Below are positions 51,240 through 61,282 of a stretch of 64,000 nt of DNA, piece after piece. Position 1 is the stretch's first letter; each line of letters opens with the position of its first letter. The notes below the pieces were generated by a model. That model saw only the letters and a list, made by a program, of their open reading frames with translations, was not told where the DNA came from and made no database searches. The DNA is from Mucilaginibacter rigui (GTDB taxonomy: Bacteria > Bacteroidota > Bacteroidia > Sphingobacteriales > Sphingobacteriaceae), in contig NZ_JACWMW010000002.1 in assembly GCF_014773275.1 (NCBI RefSeq), positions 930,001-994,000 on the forward strand, in the 5' to 3' direction. A program made the position numbers and the translations under genes.

Positions 51240-53549
51240 ATGATACCAAAGTCTACCTGGTCGGTTTTATTTTTCTTGCTAATGCTTATTAACCAAGCGT
51301 TGAAGGCAGGAACAGGCGCGCAAATCAAGGTATCGTCCCCGGACAGTTTAGTACAGGTAAAAATGGATCTAAGGCAAACTGTGCCGGACAGGAAAATAAT
51401 TGAGCGGCTTTTGAATACAGCCAAGCGTTTTGCGACGGGAGATAGTTCCAACGGTAAATGGCGCATAGGAAGAGCGTGCGCTGAAAAGGTTATTTCATTG
51501 GCCAAAAACAATGACCTTAGAAATTTGCGCAATGAGGCCATGTTTTTTAATTCCTGGTACCTATTTGCGCAGAACAGGTATAAAGAAGCGATAGCCGGGA
51601 TAAAGGTTATAGCCGAAAGCCAGAGAAAATGGGGTGAGTCGAAAGAAGAATTGATCACCTGGACCCAGTTAGCTACCCAGCTTACGGGGCAAAAAGAATA
51701 CTTGCAGGAACGCTTGAATTGTTTTCAGCAATTGAAAGTGCTTTATGCAGCACAACATGATGCAGTTAACAGTATTGGAATGGATAAAGAAATCGCCGAT
51801 ATTTTACTCAATCAGGGAAAACTCGATCAGGCAGAAGCGTTATTGCTAAAAGTAATCGGAGCATATAAAGCGATACACTATAAAAAACTACATTATACCT
51901 ACGACTTGCTTGCATCGATCGAAAGATTAAGAAAAAATATCGATAATGATTTGCATTACAGGCTGGAGGTTGTAAAAAGTATGGAGGCCACCGGAGATTA
52001 CTACTATCAAACTCAATATTATACCGGACTCGCAGCAGCATACAAAAACCTAAAAAAATATAACCTGGCTGAAAAGTATTACGATAAAGCACTGGCTGCA
52101 AAGAATTCTGTGTTTTACAATTATTCCTATTACTATGTCGTCTCTTCAGCCGCCGAAAATCTAATGTTTGAAAATAAGTATGAACAGGCTTACGCCTTGC
52201 TAAATACTAAGATCAAGCTGAACAACCCAATTGACCTGAAGTGGGACGTGCAAGTAAATCAGGCGAAGGGGCGATACTTTCTTCATAAAAATATGCCATC
52301 AGTGGCTATTTACTATTTTAACAAGTCGGCTATAAAAGCGGATTCCGCCTATAAGTACCAGAACCTGGCAGGGTACACTTACTTTAGTTACATTATACGG
52401 GTATCTAAGGCGTTTACCGTATTAAAGCAATTCCGGGAAGCGGTAGCTATCCTTAAAAGGCTTTCAAAAATCCCAACAACCTTGTTTGACCCGTACATTT
52501 CAAGTCAGTACGAGCAGCAACTTTATATACTTGATTCTGCATCCCGGAATTTCAAAGGTGCATTTGAACATTACCGAAAATACAAGGGGCTTTTGGATAC
52601 AGTCAATAATGTTGATAAAACCAGGAAAATCGATTCTATTCAATATGCATTTGAATCGCTTGGAAAAGATCAGGAACTACTTCTCAAAGTAAAAAACATT
52701 GCTAATCTCACAAAAATAAGTGACCTGCAAAAAGTGAAGATCAGGCAATCGAACATAATACAGACTATGATTATCATAGGCCTTGTACTTTTGCTTGGGT
52801 TTTCTATTCTCCTTATCAGAAACAACCGGCTGCTTAACGGCCAGCGAGTTGAAATTTCCCGAAAAAATCAATCCCTTAGCTTACTGAATAAAAAGCAGGG
52901 GGTGTTGATTACTGAAAAAGAATGGCTGATTAAGGAGATCCATCACCGCGTAAAAAACAATCTGCAAATTGTTATCAGCCTGCTAAATTCCCAGTCCACT
53001 TATCTGAATGATGATGCTGCGTTATCGGTGATTCGTGAAAGCCAGCACCGCATGCAATCCATTTCGCTCATTCATCAAAAGCTCTACCAATCTGAAAGCC
53101 TTGCCCGCATCGATATGTTTGAATATATCATGGAGCTAACAGATTACCTGAAGGACAGCTTTTGCGGGCAAAAGGAAATAGACATTGACTTACAAGTGGA
53201 GCCGGTGACCCTTGATGTGGCACAGGCTGTTCCTATCGGCCTGATTTTAAATGAAGCGATTACCAATTCCATAAAATATGCCTTCGGACCGGGGCAATGT
53301 GGAAAGGTAACTATCACTTTAGACGAACCCGACGCGCAATCTATATTGATTTCCGTGGCGGATAACGGGCCCGGCCTTTCTGTTGATTTTGATATTGATG
53401 CAAACATGTCTCTGGGAATGAGTTTAATGAAAGGACTAAGCCGGCAGTTAAACGGGCAATTAAGCGTCTTCAACAATGGCGGGTTGACAATAAGTGTATT
53501 GATTCCAAAAGAAATGCCGGTTGAGATTAATGAAGAGTGTGAGGTTTAA
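51240..53549 (+). CDS. TPR histidine kinase (HisKA_2), array copy 1
   Basis: A 769-aa protein. A signal peptide is followed by about 450 residues of TPR-like repeats ('FREAVAILKRLSKIPT' among them), a TM segment at about 508-525 ('IIIGLVLLLGFSILLIRNN'), then a HisKA_2 domain with 'KEIHHRVKNNLQIVISLLNS' (phosphoacceptor His near residue 567) and HATPase_c ('LILNEAITNSIKYAF', 'VADNGPGLS', 'SLGMSLMKGLSRQL'). It senses an outside signal and should phosphorylate a response regulator. The next kinase starts 7 bp later. Confidence 0.9.
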   Translation: MIPKSTWSVLFFLLMLINQALKAGTGAQIKVSSPDSLVQVKMDLRQTVPDRKIIERLLNTAKRFATGDSSNGKWRIGRACAEKVISLAKNNDLRNLRNEAMFFNSWYLFAQNRYKEAIAGIKVIAESQRKWGESKEELITWTQLATQLTGQKEYLQERLNCFQQLKVLYAAQHDAVNSIGMDKEIADILLNQGKLDQAEALLLKVIGAYKAIHYKKLHYTYDLLASIERLRKNIDNDLHYRLEVVKSMEATGDYYYQTQYYTGLAAAYKNLKKYNLAEKYYDKALAAKNSVFYNYSYYYVVSSAAENLMFENKYEQAYALLNTKIKLNNPIDLKWDVQVNQAKGRYFLHKNMPSVAIYYFNKSAIKADSAYKYQNLAGYTYFSYIIRVSKAFTVLKQFREAVAILKRLSKIPTTLFDPYISSQYEQQLYILDSASRNFKGAFEHYRKYKGLLDTVNNVDKTRKIDSIQYAFESLGKDQELLLKVKNIANLTKISDLQKVKIRQSNIIQTMIIIGLVLLLGFSILLIRNNRLLNGQRVEISRKNQSLSLLNKKQGVLITEKEWLIKEIHHRVKNNLQIVISLLNSQSTYLNDDAALSVIRESQHRMQSISLIHQKLYQSESLARIDMFEYIMELTDYLKDSFCGQKEIDIDLQVEPVTLDVAQAVPIGLILNEAITNSIKYAFGPGQCGKVTITLDEPDAQSILISVADNGPGLSVDFDIDANMSLGMSLMKGLSRQLNGQLSVFNNGGLTISVLIPKEMPVEINEECEV

Positions 53550-53556
53550 ATTCAAT

Positions 53557-55854
53557 ATGAAAAAGCATATCATAAAAGTTTTGACGGTAATTGGATTGAT
53601 GTTTCCATCAGCCAACAGATTGTTCGCGCAAGATAAATTTATGCAGCAACGTATTTCGCTTGAAAAAGATTTCCAAAAAGCGAAAGCGGACACGCTTAAA
53701 ATCTCGATATTAATAAAACTCGGCAAAAATTTACTCGATCATCAAAAAGAAAAAAACGATTTAAGAGCTGCCGCTGACGCCGCAGATAGAGCATTACGGT
53801 TAAGCAAATCTATTGACCCTAAGACTTACGCCGGTCGAGTATACGAGCTCAAATCAAGCATTTTGGAGGCCGATGGCAAAATGCCGGAAGCCCGGGTTTT
53901 GCAGAAAATGGCCATTAAATATTTTCAAGCGGCAGGAGACTCGTTGATGACGGGGGACGCCTATCGTAAGCTGGGGCGAACGTATAGTTACCAAGACAGG
54001 CGGGAATTAGCTGAGCGTATTAAGCTTGACAGTATAAGCTTGAAATGTTATATAAAAACTAAGCAGTTCCTTAAAATGGGATATGTCCTGGAAAGCCTTG
54101 GAGACCTTAATCATATACGAAATGAGATTCCGATGGCAATAAGTTATTTAAACCAGGCGCTTGTCGCTTATGATAAAGCCAAATTCAAATCTGTTCAGGG
54201 AGTATACCAGTATTTGACTGTTTGTTATTATCAAACCGGCGATTTAAAACAGGCGTTACGGTTCGGCCTGGAATCACAGCGCGTTGCTGAAGCCGTAAAA
54301 GATTCCACAGACATGACAGCTCATATTTACAACCACCTTGGTAAGATCTACATGAAGCTGGGGCAGCTTAATAAAGCGATCGGCTATTACAAAACCGGGC
54401 TTGCTTTTGTGAAGCGGTACCATGACGATAATATGCAGCCGACATTGTCTATGAATTTGGCACAATCGTTAATTTTCACCCATAAAGAGCCTGAAGCGAT
54501 ACAAATGTTGAAGGGAATGCACTTCAAGGAAACGGACGATGAATATATAAAAGCGGGATTGTTGCTATACGCTCACACTTCTTTAAAAGAATACCAGCTT
54601 GCCGATCGGTATTACCAGGAGACGGTCAGGCTTGCTGCGACGATGGATGCTTTAAACACGACTAAAATTTTTATTTTTCCTTTTGTCATCCGTTATCTTT
54701 TTGAAAGCCGGCGATTTGACGAGGCCATTCGCGCCATTGATGCATGTGAGTTTAATTATCGGGGCAATCACAACGATATGGGTATTGCGATTTCGCACCA
54801 CTGGCGTTTTAAATTGGATTCGGCACAGGGAAAATATATCCCGGCTATAAATCATCTGCACGCTGAACAGATTATTTTGGATTCTTTGATGAATGTAACC
54901 AAGGTAAAAAGCATTGCGCAAATGGAAATTCAGTACGAAACGGAAAAGAAGGAGCAGCAGCTTTTGCTTAAGAACCAAAACATTCAGTTGTTAACAAAGC
55001 AAGGCCAATTACAAAAAGCCAGTCTGGAAAATGCTGCTCTTATTCGAAATATAACCATCGGTGGGGCGATAATCCTGATCATTCTACTATTGATAACCTA
55101 CAGCCGTTACCAGATCAAACAACGAAGCCATTTGCATTTACAAGAACAGCAGTCAACGATCAATAAAAAGAATCATACACTTGAAGCCCTTGTCAACGAT
55201 AAGGATTCACTTCTTCAGGAAAAAGAATGGCTTTTGAAAGAAATCCATCATCGTGTTAAGAATAATCTCCAGATTGTTATCAGCCTTTTAAATTCTCAGT
55301 CCTGCTATCTCGACAATGATGCCGCGCTATCGGCGATCAGGGAAAGTCAGCACAGGATGCATTCTATCTCATTGATCCATCAAAAACTTTATCAGTCGGA
55401 TAATCTCGCGCGAATCGATATGGTAGAATATATCATTGAGCTTACAAATTACCTGAAAGGTAGTTTTGACGGTAAAAAAAATGTAAAAATGGTGTTGGAA
55501 ATTGAACCCGTCAGCATGGATGTTGCACAGGCGGTACCTGTTGGGCTTATCATTAATGAGGCAGTAACCAATGCGTTCAAATACGCCTTCCGGGCAGGCA
55601 ACGATGGGGTGATAATGATAGCACTTGAAGAAACAGAAAGCGGCTTTTTCTTTTTAACGATTTCAGATAATGGGCCCGGTCTTACAAGCGATTTCGATAT
55701 TAATCAGTGCAATTCGCTTGGAATGAGCCTGATGAAGGGACTAAGTCATCAATTAAACGGTCAAATTGAATTATTCAACAGTAACGGACTGACGCTTAGA
55801 ATAAAGGTCCCGGTGATTATACCGGTTATAAAGGAACTATTTGTCTTGGGATAG
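53557..55854 (+). CDS. TPR histidine kinase (HisKA_2), array copy 2
   Basis: Start at ATG 53557 (MKKHIIKVLTVIGLMFPSAN), giving 765 aa; ATGs 4-12 codons earlier overlap the previous gene. It has a signal peptide, TPR repeats over residues 50-440, a coiled-coil and TM at about 495-517, then HisKA_2 ('KEIHHRVKNNLQIVISLLNS', His near residue 563) and HATPase_c. The kinase half is nearly identical in motif to copy 1, while the TPR half differs. It lies 7 bp after copy 1, so the two were probably born by tandem duplication. Confidence 0.9.
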   Translation: MKKHIIKVLTVIGLMFPSANRLFAQDKFMQQRISLEKDFQKAKADTLKISILIKLGKNLLDHQKEKNDLRAAADAADRALRLSKSIDPKTYAGRVYELKSSILEADGKMPEARVLQKMAIKYFQAAGDSLMTGDAYRKLGRTYSYQDRRELAERIKLDSISLKCYIKTKQFLKMGYVLESLGDLNHIRNEIPMAISYLNQALVAYDKAKFKSVQGVYQYLTVCYYQTGDLKQALRFGLESQRVAEAVKDSTDMTAHIYNHLGKIYMKLGQLNKAIGYYKTGLAFVKRYHDDNMQPTLSMNLAQSLIFTHKEPEAIQMLKGMHFKETDDEYIKAGLLLYAHTSLKEYQLADRYYQETVRLAATMDALNTTKIFIFPFVIRYLFESRRFDEAIRAIDACEFNYRGNHNDMGIAISHHWRFKLDSAQGKYIPAINHLHAEQIILDSLMNVTKVKSIAQMEIQYETEKKEQQLLLKNQNIQLLTKQGQLQKASLENAALIRNITIGGAIILIILLLITYSRYQIKQRSHLHLQEQQSTINKKNHTLEALVNDKDSLLQEKEWLLKEIHHRVKNNLQIVISLLNSQSCYLDNDAALSAIRESQHRMHSISLIHQKLYQSDNLARIDMVEYIIELTNYLKGSFDGKKNVKMVLEIEPVSMDVAQAVPVGLIINEAVTNAFKYAFRAGNDGVIMIALEETESGFFFLTISDNGPGLTSDFDINQCNSLGMSLMKGLSHQLNGQIELFNSNGLTLRIKVPVIIPVIKELFVLG

Positions 55855-56036
55855 GCGTAATGAAAAGCGGCAATTCGTTAGCGGCCGCCCGCCGATCAGC
55901 GAAATGTCAATGATTCAGCTTATGTAAATTTCGTTAATTAATTGATAAACAAGCTTATTGTCAATGGCATCGCGATTGAGCAATGGTCGTATAACTGCAA
56001 AAGAAAAAACTTGTCGCCGTTTACTGACCTAAGAAG

Positions 56037-56996
56037 ATGAAGATGATATTGCCGCTTAAGCTATTAATGCTTATAACAATGACAGTTTTTTTAATAATAT
56101 CAGGTTCGGGCGGTTTTAAATTCAGTGCTGCCAAACCTTTTTCTAAAAATATATACCGCGACAGAAAAGAGGTGACGCGTCCCGCAATCATCGGGCCGGT
56201 CACTTCTAACAACTCAGGAACACGGAGTCGAAGGTTTTTCGCGCTCGAATTGACAACTATTGTGATGGGTGCTTTACTGATCTTCGGGGGTACATGGTAT
56301 TATAGAAACAATAAGCGGCAATTTAAAAAGCAAATTTTGTTACAGGGATTATTGGACGAACGTTCTGCTTGCCTTGGGCAGGTAACAGAAGAGCGCGATT
56401 GGCTGATAAAAGAAATTCACCATAGGGTGAAGAATACGTTGCAGATCGTAATGAGTTTATTGAATACGCAGCTATCATATCTGGACAACAAGGAAGCTTT
56501 ACAAGCGATCAGTAACAGCCAGCACCGGATGTTTGCAATATCGCTTATTCATCAAAAACTCTATCAGACAGAAAGTCTCTCGCATATTGATATGGAGGCG
56601 TACATTCCGGAGTTACTTGAATATCTAAGTGATGCCCTTGATGCAGACGAACGGATAACTTGCAAGCTTACACTTGCCCCCTTAAGTCTTGATGTGAGCC
56701 GCGCCTTGCCGTTGGGGCTTATCTTGAATGAGGCTGTCAGTAATGCATTGAAATTTGCATATCCGGGAAAGGATCGGGGAGAGATCAGCTTGATTTTAAA
56801 AACGGAAGATCAGCAACATTATACCATTGATATATCTGATAACGGCATTGGGCTGAATAATGACATGGAGCTGCCAAAAGTTTCTTCCTTCGGACAAACC
56901 CTAATGGAGGGACTAACACACCAGCTTGGTGGTTCTTACCAGGTTAGTAATAAAGGTGGTGTATCTGTTCACATTGCCTTCAAGAAAGACGAATAA
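56037..56996 (+). CDS. Short HisKA_2 histidine kinase without TPR, array copy 3
   Basis: A 319-aa protein. A signal-anchor covers the start (KLLMLITMTVFLIISGSGG) and a second TM lies at about residues 73-92. There is no TPR region. 'KEIHHRVKNTLQIVMSLLNT' (near residue 127) is the HisKA_2 phosphoacceptor box and 'LILNEAVSNALKFAYPG' with 'SDNGIGLNND' is HATPase_c. It lacks a large sensor domain, so the extracytoplasmic loop of about 40 residues may sense. It precedes the sigma-54 regulator by 30 bp, its likely partner. Confidence 0.88.
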   Translation: MKMILPLKLLMLITMTVFLIISGSGGFKFSAAKPFSKNIYRDRKEVTRPAIIGPVTSNNSGTRSRRFFALELTTIVMGALLIFGGTWYYRNNKRQFKKQILLQGLLDERSACLGQVTEERDWLIKEIHHRVKNTLQIVMSLLNTQLSYLDNKEALQAISNSQHRMFAISLIHQKLYQTESLSHIDMEAYIPELLEYLSDALDADERITCKLTLAPLSLDVSRALPLGLILNEAVSNALKFAYPGKDRGEISLILKTEDQQHYTIDISDNGIGLNNDMELPKVSSFGQTLMEGLTHQLGGSYQVSNKGGVSVHIAFKKDE

Positions 56997-57026
56997 AAAG
57001 CATAAACCGATATTAAAAATTTAAAA

Positions 57027-58991
57027 ATGAAAGAAAATATACTCATTGTTGAAGACGAATTCATTGTCGCCAATGACCTCAGGCTTATGTTGACAAAAGC
57101 TGGCTATTACGTTTGCGGAACCGCGGCGTCGGTCAACGAAGCTAAAAAAATCATTGAGAAAGAAAACCCGACCTGGGTATTGCTGGATATTTTCCTGCAG
57201 GACGGGTCACGCGGTACAGAGTTGGCCGACTTTCTTACAGCGAGAAAAATTGGCTTTGTTTATATCTCTGCAAACACGAACCAGAAAGTATTAGAATCAG
57301 CAACCGCCACCCAACCCTACGGCTTTCTTGTCAAGCCATTCAGGGAAAGAGATCTGCTGATTATGCTGGAGATTGCCCGGGAAAAACACAGCCAAAACCT
57401 TGAATTGGTCCAACAGCGGGAAACCTTGCTATTGCAACAGGTTCAGAGTTTGATTGCTGCTCCTGCAAATCCGGAATCAAAAATGGTGCATGTGCCTGCA
57501 GCTTTTCAGGCGCTAATTCCTTTCGACTACATGAAAATTGACTTTTTTCGGCATAATGAACAGGCTGATCAATTCAATTTTATTCGGAAAAGCTTCGGGG
57601 AATACGAAATCCTGAAAAATTCCGCATTACCGGAAAGCATGGGTTTAACTGGTAGGGATCTTAACTTGTCTAAACCGAAACCAATCAAAGGAATAGGCGG
57701 TTATTTCCTAAATGGAATGGATTTTCGCAGGTCGTTGCTGGATGATGCGTGGGATAAAATGCTGAGTAACCATTTTCAACTGGAAGCCAAGCTTTCACAT
57801 GTATTTATATTGGAGGACAAATCAATGGCTGTGATGTCTTTTTACAGCAGAAACCCTTCTGAATACGCCTCATCGAAACTCGCTTTGCTGTTAAAGGCAA
57901 ATAACGCGATTGTTGACCTGCTATATCAAGTTTCCGTTGAATCAAGCATTCCATTTGTTACTTCAATCAAGCAGCCTGTCGTCAATAACAAAATGATTGA
58001 GGTGGCACCAGGCCCGAAAGCGCCAACAACCGGCTTCAAAGATATCGTTGGCAATAGTCCGGAGTTGCTTAAAGTACTTGATAATATTTTGGTGGTAAGT
58101 AAGGCTGAAATATCTGTTTTAATCACCGGGGAAAGTGGCACAGGAAAAGAAAAGGTAGCACACAATATACATTTGCTTTCTGCCCGAAAGAACAAACCCT
58201 ACATTGTAGTTAATTGTGCGGCCCTTCCGCATGAATTAATCGAATCGGAATTATTCGGACATGAAAAAGGAGCCTATACCGGTGCTATAGAAAAGCGTGT
58301 TGGCAAATTTGAGTTGGCAGATGGCGGAACCATATTTCTTGATGAGATTGGCGAAATGCCTTTAGAAGCTCAGGTCAAGTTACTCAGGGTACTGCAGGAA
58401 AAAGAAATTGACCATGTTGGCGGCAAGCTACCTGTCAAAGTCAACATACGGGTGATCGCGGCGACAAACCGTAAATTGGAGAAGGAAGTTGCCGAGGGCA
58501 GGTTCCGATTAGACTTGTACTATAGATTGAATGTATTTCCAATATCGTTACCGCCATTGCGTGCGAGAAAAGAAGATATTCCTGAATTAGCTGCCCATTT
58601 TCTAAAAATTTTCGCTAAAGATACCGGCAGGAACGTAGACAGGTTTACATCGCATGCTTTAGGCCAGCTTGCTTCTTATGACTGGCCTGGAAATATACGC
58701 GAACTCGGACACTTTATACAGCGGTGTATGCTTATTTCTACCGGGCCAGTCATTGAACGGGTTGAATTGCCCGAGACTATATCAGAAGACGGTAAAGGGT
58801 TCATAAAAACGCCGGCTTTAAGGACGCTTGAAGAAATGGAAAAACAACATATTGTTGGTGTGTTGAAGAATTGCAAAGGTAAAGTTTGCGGTCCCGGCGG
58901 CGCTGCGGAAATTCTTGACCTGCCGCCAAGCACGCTGAATTCAAAAATGAAAAAGCTAGGCATTACCCGGGAATATTACTTTAATGTATAA
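57027..58991 (+). CDS. Receiver / sigma-54 AAA+ / Fis response regulator (NtrC type)
   Basis: A 654-aa protein. Residues 1-120 are a receiver with 'ILIVEDEF' and Asp54 in 'WVLLDIFLQDG' and Lys103 in 'GFLVKPF'. A middle region of about 200 residues (GAF-like size) follows. The AAA+ sigma-54 interaction domain has 'TGESGTGKEKVAHNIH' near 366, the GAFTGA loop as 'GAYTGA' near 416 and 'FRLDLYYRLNVFPI'. The C-terminal Fis-type HTH is 'LDLPPSTLNSKMKKLGI'. It should activate sigma-54 promoters after phosphorylation by the upstream kinases. A terminator follows. Confidence 0.93.
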   Translation: MKENILIVEDEFIVANDLRLMLTKAGYYVCGTAASVNEAKKIIEKENPTWVLLDIFLQDGSRGTELADFLTARKIGFVYISANTNQKVLESATATQPYGFLVKPFRERDLLIMLEIAREKHSQNLELVQQRETLLLQQVQSLIAAPANPESKMVHVPAAFQALIPFDYMKIDFFRHNEQADQFNFIRKSFGEYEILKNSALPESMGLTGRDLNLSKPKPIKGIGGYFLNGMDFRRSLLDDAWDKMLSNHFQLEAKLSHVFILEDKSMAVMSFYSRNPSEYASSKLALLLKANNAIVDLLYQVSVESSIPFVTSIKQPVVNNKMIEVAPGPKAPTTGFKDIVGNSPELLKVLDNILVVSKAEISVLITGESGTGKEKVAHNIHLLSARKNKPYIVVNCAALPHELIESELFGHEKGAYTGAIEKRVGKFELADGGTIFLDEIGEMPLEAQVKLLRVLQEKEIDHVGGKLPVKVNIRVIAATNRKLEKEVAEGRFRLDLYYRLNVFPISLPPLRARKEDIPELAAHFLKIFAKDTGRNVDRFTSHALGQLASYDWPGNIRELGHFIQRCMLISTGPVIERVELPETISEDGKGFIKTPALRTLEEMEKQHIVGVLKNCKGKVCGPGGAAEILDLPPSTLNSKMKKLGITREYYFNV

Positions 58992-58995
58992 ATGA

Positions 58996-59028
58996 AATTG
59001 GCGGCTTGTAAAATTCAAACCGCCAATT
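58996..59028. terminator. Terminator between response regulator and convergent gene
   Basis: AATTGGCGG (58996-59004) pairs with CCGCCAATT (59020-59028). It serves the sigma-54 regulator and, on the other strand, the gene that ends at 59035. Confidence 0.7.
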
Positions 59029-59034
59029 CTTATC

Positions 59035-59763
59035 TTATTCTTCGCAATTGATCGAATGGAAAGTAATCGAAACCAGTAAAGGATCGGTTATAGTTTTGCG
59101 TTCCATGGCCTCACCTTCAAAAGCGTAAACTTTCCTTAACCGGGGGATCATCAATCCGCAGGTTTGCCTATAGTCGTAGGCGTAATTAGCACCCGTGGCT
59201 CCGCCAAGGATGTCAACGGTATAATCATGTCTTCTCAATAAACCATCACTTCCGAAATAGGATAGTTGTTCGCGGCAATGGCTAACCACATTTTCAGGAA
59301 ATATTACTTTTAACCTGCGCCATATTTCGCCATTTTCTTCCCATGGTTCAATTTCTTCCGTTTGAAATCCGGGTTCGGTATACAGAAATGGTATTGTTAA
59401 ATAAGTCCACAACGCTTCACCGCTGAAATACGCAATATGCTCGTTTTTCCACGGGGTATCGAGCTTATGGCCTGCAAAAATTGATTTTGGATCGGAGAAA
59501 TACTGGAAATCCTTTGCACCGTTTTCCTTGACGGCGATCAGGCCCGGCTGGAACACCGTCAATTTATCCTGCCTGGGAAATTTCATCACGACCTTTTCCT
59601 GCCGGGTGTCAGCAGATATCGTAATTTCCTGTAAAACATCCGGATTTCCCTTGACATACCAGATGGCCCCGCCGATAGAAAGTTCGGCATTAATTGATTT
59701 TATTTTGTTCCAGCGATCCATTCCGCCATGTGCCTCAATCGCTAATTCTAGTAAGTCATTCAT
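59035..59763 (-). CDS. Unknown protein, paralogue of 61283-62017
   Basis: Start at ATG 59761-59763 (MNDLLELAIEAHGGMDRWNK), giving 242 aa. No signal peptide. 'EAHGGMDRW' at the start, 'PWEENGEIWRRLKVIFPENV' near residue 145 and 'LRRHDYTVDILGG' near 182 recur in the gene at 61283. Beta-strand-rich, lipocalin- or LolA-like sizes are possible. I know no function. It stands alone between the response regulator and an SDR gene, both within the array. Confidence 0.7.
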   Translation of the reverse strand: MNDLLELAIEAHGGMDRWNKIKSINAELSIGGAIWYVKGNPDVLQEITISADTRQEKVVMKFPRQDKLTVFQPGLIAVKENGAKDFQYFSDPKSIFAGHKLDTPWKNEHIAYFSGEALWTYLTIPFLYTEPGFQTEEIEPWEENGEIWRRLKVIFPENVVSHCREQLSYFGSDGLLRRHDYTVDILGGATGANYAYDYRQTCGLMIPRLRKVYAFEGEAMERKTITDPLLVSITFHSINCEE

Positions 59764-60074
59764 TTTAGATTTTTTTTTATTTTTAAAATAATTGTGCGAA
59801 TAGTGCATAGTTTTCCAATTCTCCGGCTATATAACTTCCCTGCAGCCCATCGACAGTCTTTCAAGGTTCCCAAGTCGACATGGGCATTTTTTGGAGATCA
59901 ATTCACCTTGTTTGAGGGAAAATTTATGTTATCAAATGGCATGCCTTGTCAAGTCATTCAGTTCTATCTGCAGTAATCTGTTGACAGTTTTGCAAACCAG
60001 GGCCGTAGTATATCTTTCAACGAAAGTCCTAAGGCCTCCCGTTAAAGTGAATTACCACGCGATAAAAACCGTTC

Positions 60075-60926
60075 TTATTTGTCGTGATCTGTACCCGTGG
60101 ATACAGCGATCCAATCCTCAACATCTTTTCCTGTTTTTAAGATATTGTTCTTGTAAAAATCGACGGCGTCGCTGCCAAGTGGTAAATGCAGAGGAGGCTG
60201 TTCTGACTGATAAAGTTTAATGATCGCCAGTGCCAATTTTTTCGGATCTCCTTGCTGGTGACCATTTAATTTTACCGCGTTTTGGCGCATCTGGCCAACA
60301 CTGTCATGGTAATCAGCAATCACGTTTGCGGATGCCGATGATGATTCAGGGCTTAAAAAGTCTGTCGAAAAGAGGCCTGGTTCAACAACTGTGACTTTAA
60401 TACCGAGCGGGGCGAGTTCTATGGCCAGACCTTTTGAAATACCTTCGACCGCGAATTTTGTCGAACCGTAAATTCCCCATCCCGGAATTACATCAAAACC
60501 GAACATAGAAGAAATGTTAATGATATGGCCGGAGCGCTGAGCTCGCAAATACGGGAGAGCAGACCGGGTAACATTTAGCAAGCCAAATACGTTAGTATCG
60601 TATTGCCTCCTAACTTCAGCATCGGACGCTTCTTCAATAGCAGTTACCATACCAAAACCGGCATTGTTTATCAATACGTCTATGTTTCCAAATTGGCCTA
60701 TTGATAATTCCACGGCCTCACGAACTTCGGATTCACGAGAAACATCCATAGAGACTACAATGAGGTCAGGATGATGATTTAGTTTCTCTGATAACAGGTC
60801 CGGGTTAGATCTTACTGTGGCGATCACCCGGTCTCCGGCCATTAAAGCAGCCTTTGCAATTTCAAAGCCGAAGCCTTTCCCTGCACCAGTGATAAAGATT
60901 GTTTTTTTCATTTGTTGCGTATTCAT
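60075..60926 (-). CDS. Short-chain dehydrogenase/reductase
   Basis: Start at ATG 60924-60926 (MNTQQMKKTIFITGAGKGFG), giving 283 aa. The NAD(P) motif is 'TGAGKGFGFEIAKAAL' (TGxxxGxG, residues 13-20), with 'DVLINNAGFG' near 90 and catalytic 'IYGSTKFAVEG' (YxxxK) near 163. 'SSMFGFDVIPGWG' supplies the Ser. The substrate is unknown. It is separated from the next gene by 311 bp, and upstream lies 356 bp without a gene. Classical SDR of the oxidoreductase type. Confidence 0.9.
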   Translation of the reverse strand: MNTQQMKKTIFITGAGKGFGFEIAKAALMAGDRVIATVRSNPDLLSEKLNHHPDLIVVSMDVSRESEVREAVELSIGQFGNIDVLINNAGFGMVTAIEEASDAEVRRQYDTNVFGLLNVTRSALPYLRAQRSGHIINISSMFGFDVIPGWGIYGSTKFAVEGISKGLAIELAPLGIKVTVVEPGLFSTDFLSPESSSASANVIADYHDSVGQMRQNAVKLNGHQQGDPKKLALAIIKLYQSEQPPLHLPLGSDAVDFYKNNILKTGKDVEDWIAVSTGTDHDK

Positions 60927-61282
60927 ACCAATTTTTTTAACAAGGAAACGCAATTTTCCCGCCGTGGCATATATGTTTGAAAGTCAGCGATTTAATATTA
61001 GGTAGTCAGTGTTTCGTTATGTTATTTCGTAAAAAAACGTTCAATAAGCGTTATTCAACTACGTAGTCGATTGTGCATCTTAAATTGCAGGTTAGTTTGG
61101 GTGGCAACATCAAGGGCTGAGACTTGGATGTGAATAGGAGAAGTTAAAGATCCGCAGAAACGATAATTCATTTATTAAGAGTTTTTTTACGTTATAAAGT
61201 ATCTTAATGAACTGTGTTTTTCTCTTAAATTATTGATATTGAGTGTTTTGTTTGTGGGCACAATGCTTGCCCACTACGTTTT
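60927..61282. other. Intergenic region, divergent promoters
   Basis: No gene seen. It separates the divergent SDR gene and the unknown gene at 61283 and should contain both promoters. No clear motif that I would name. Confidence 0.35.
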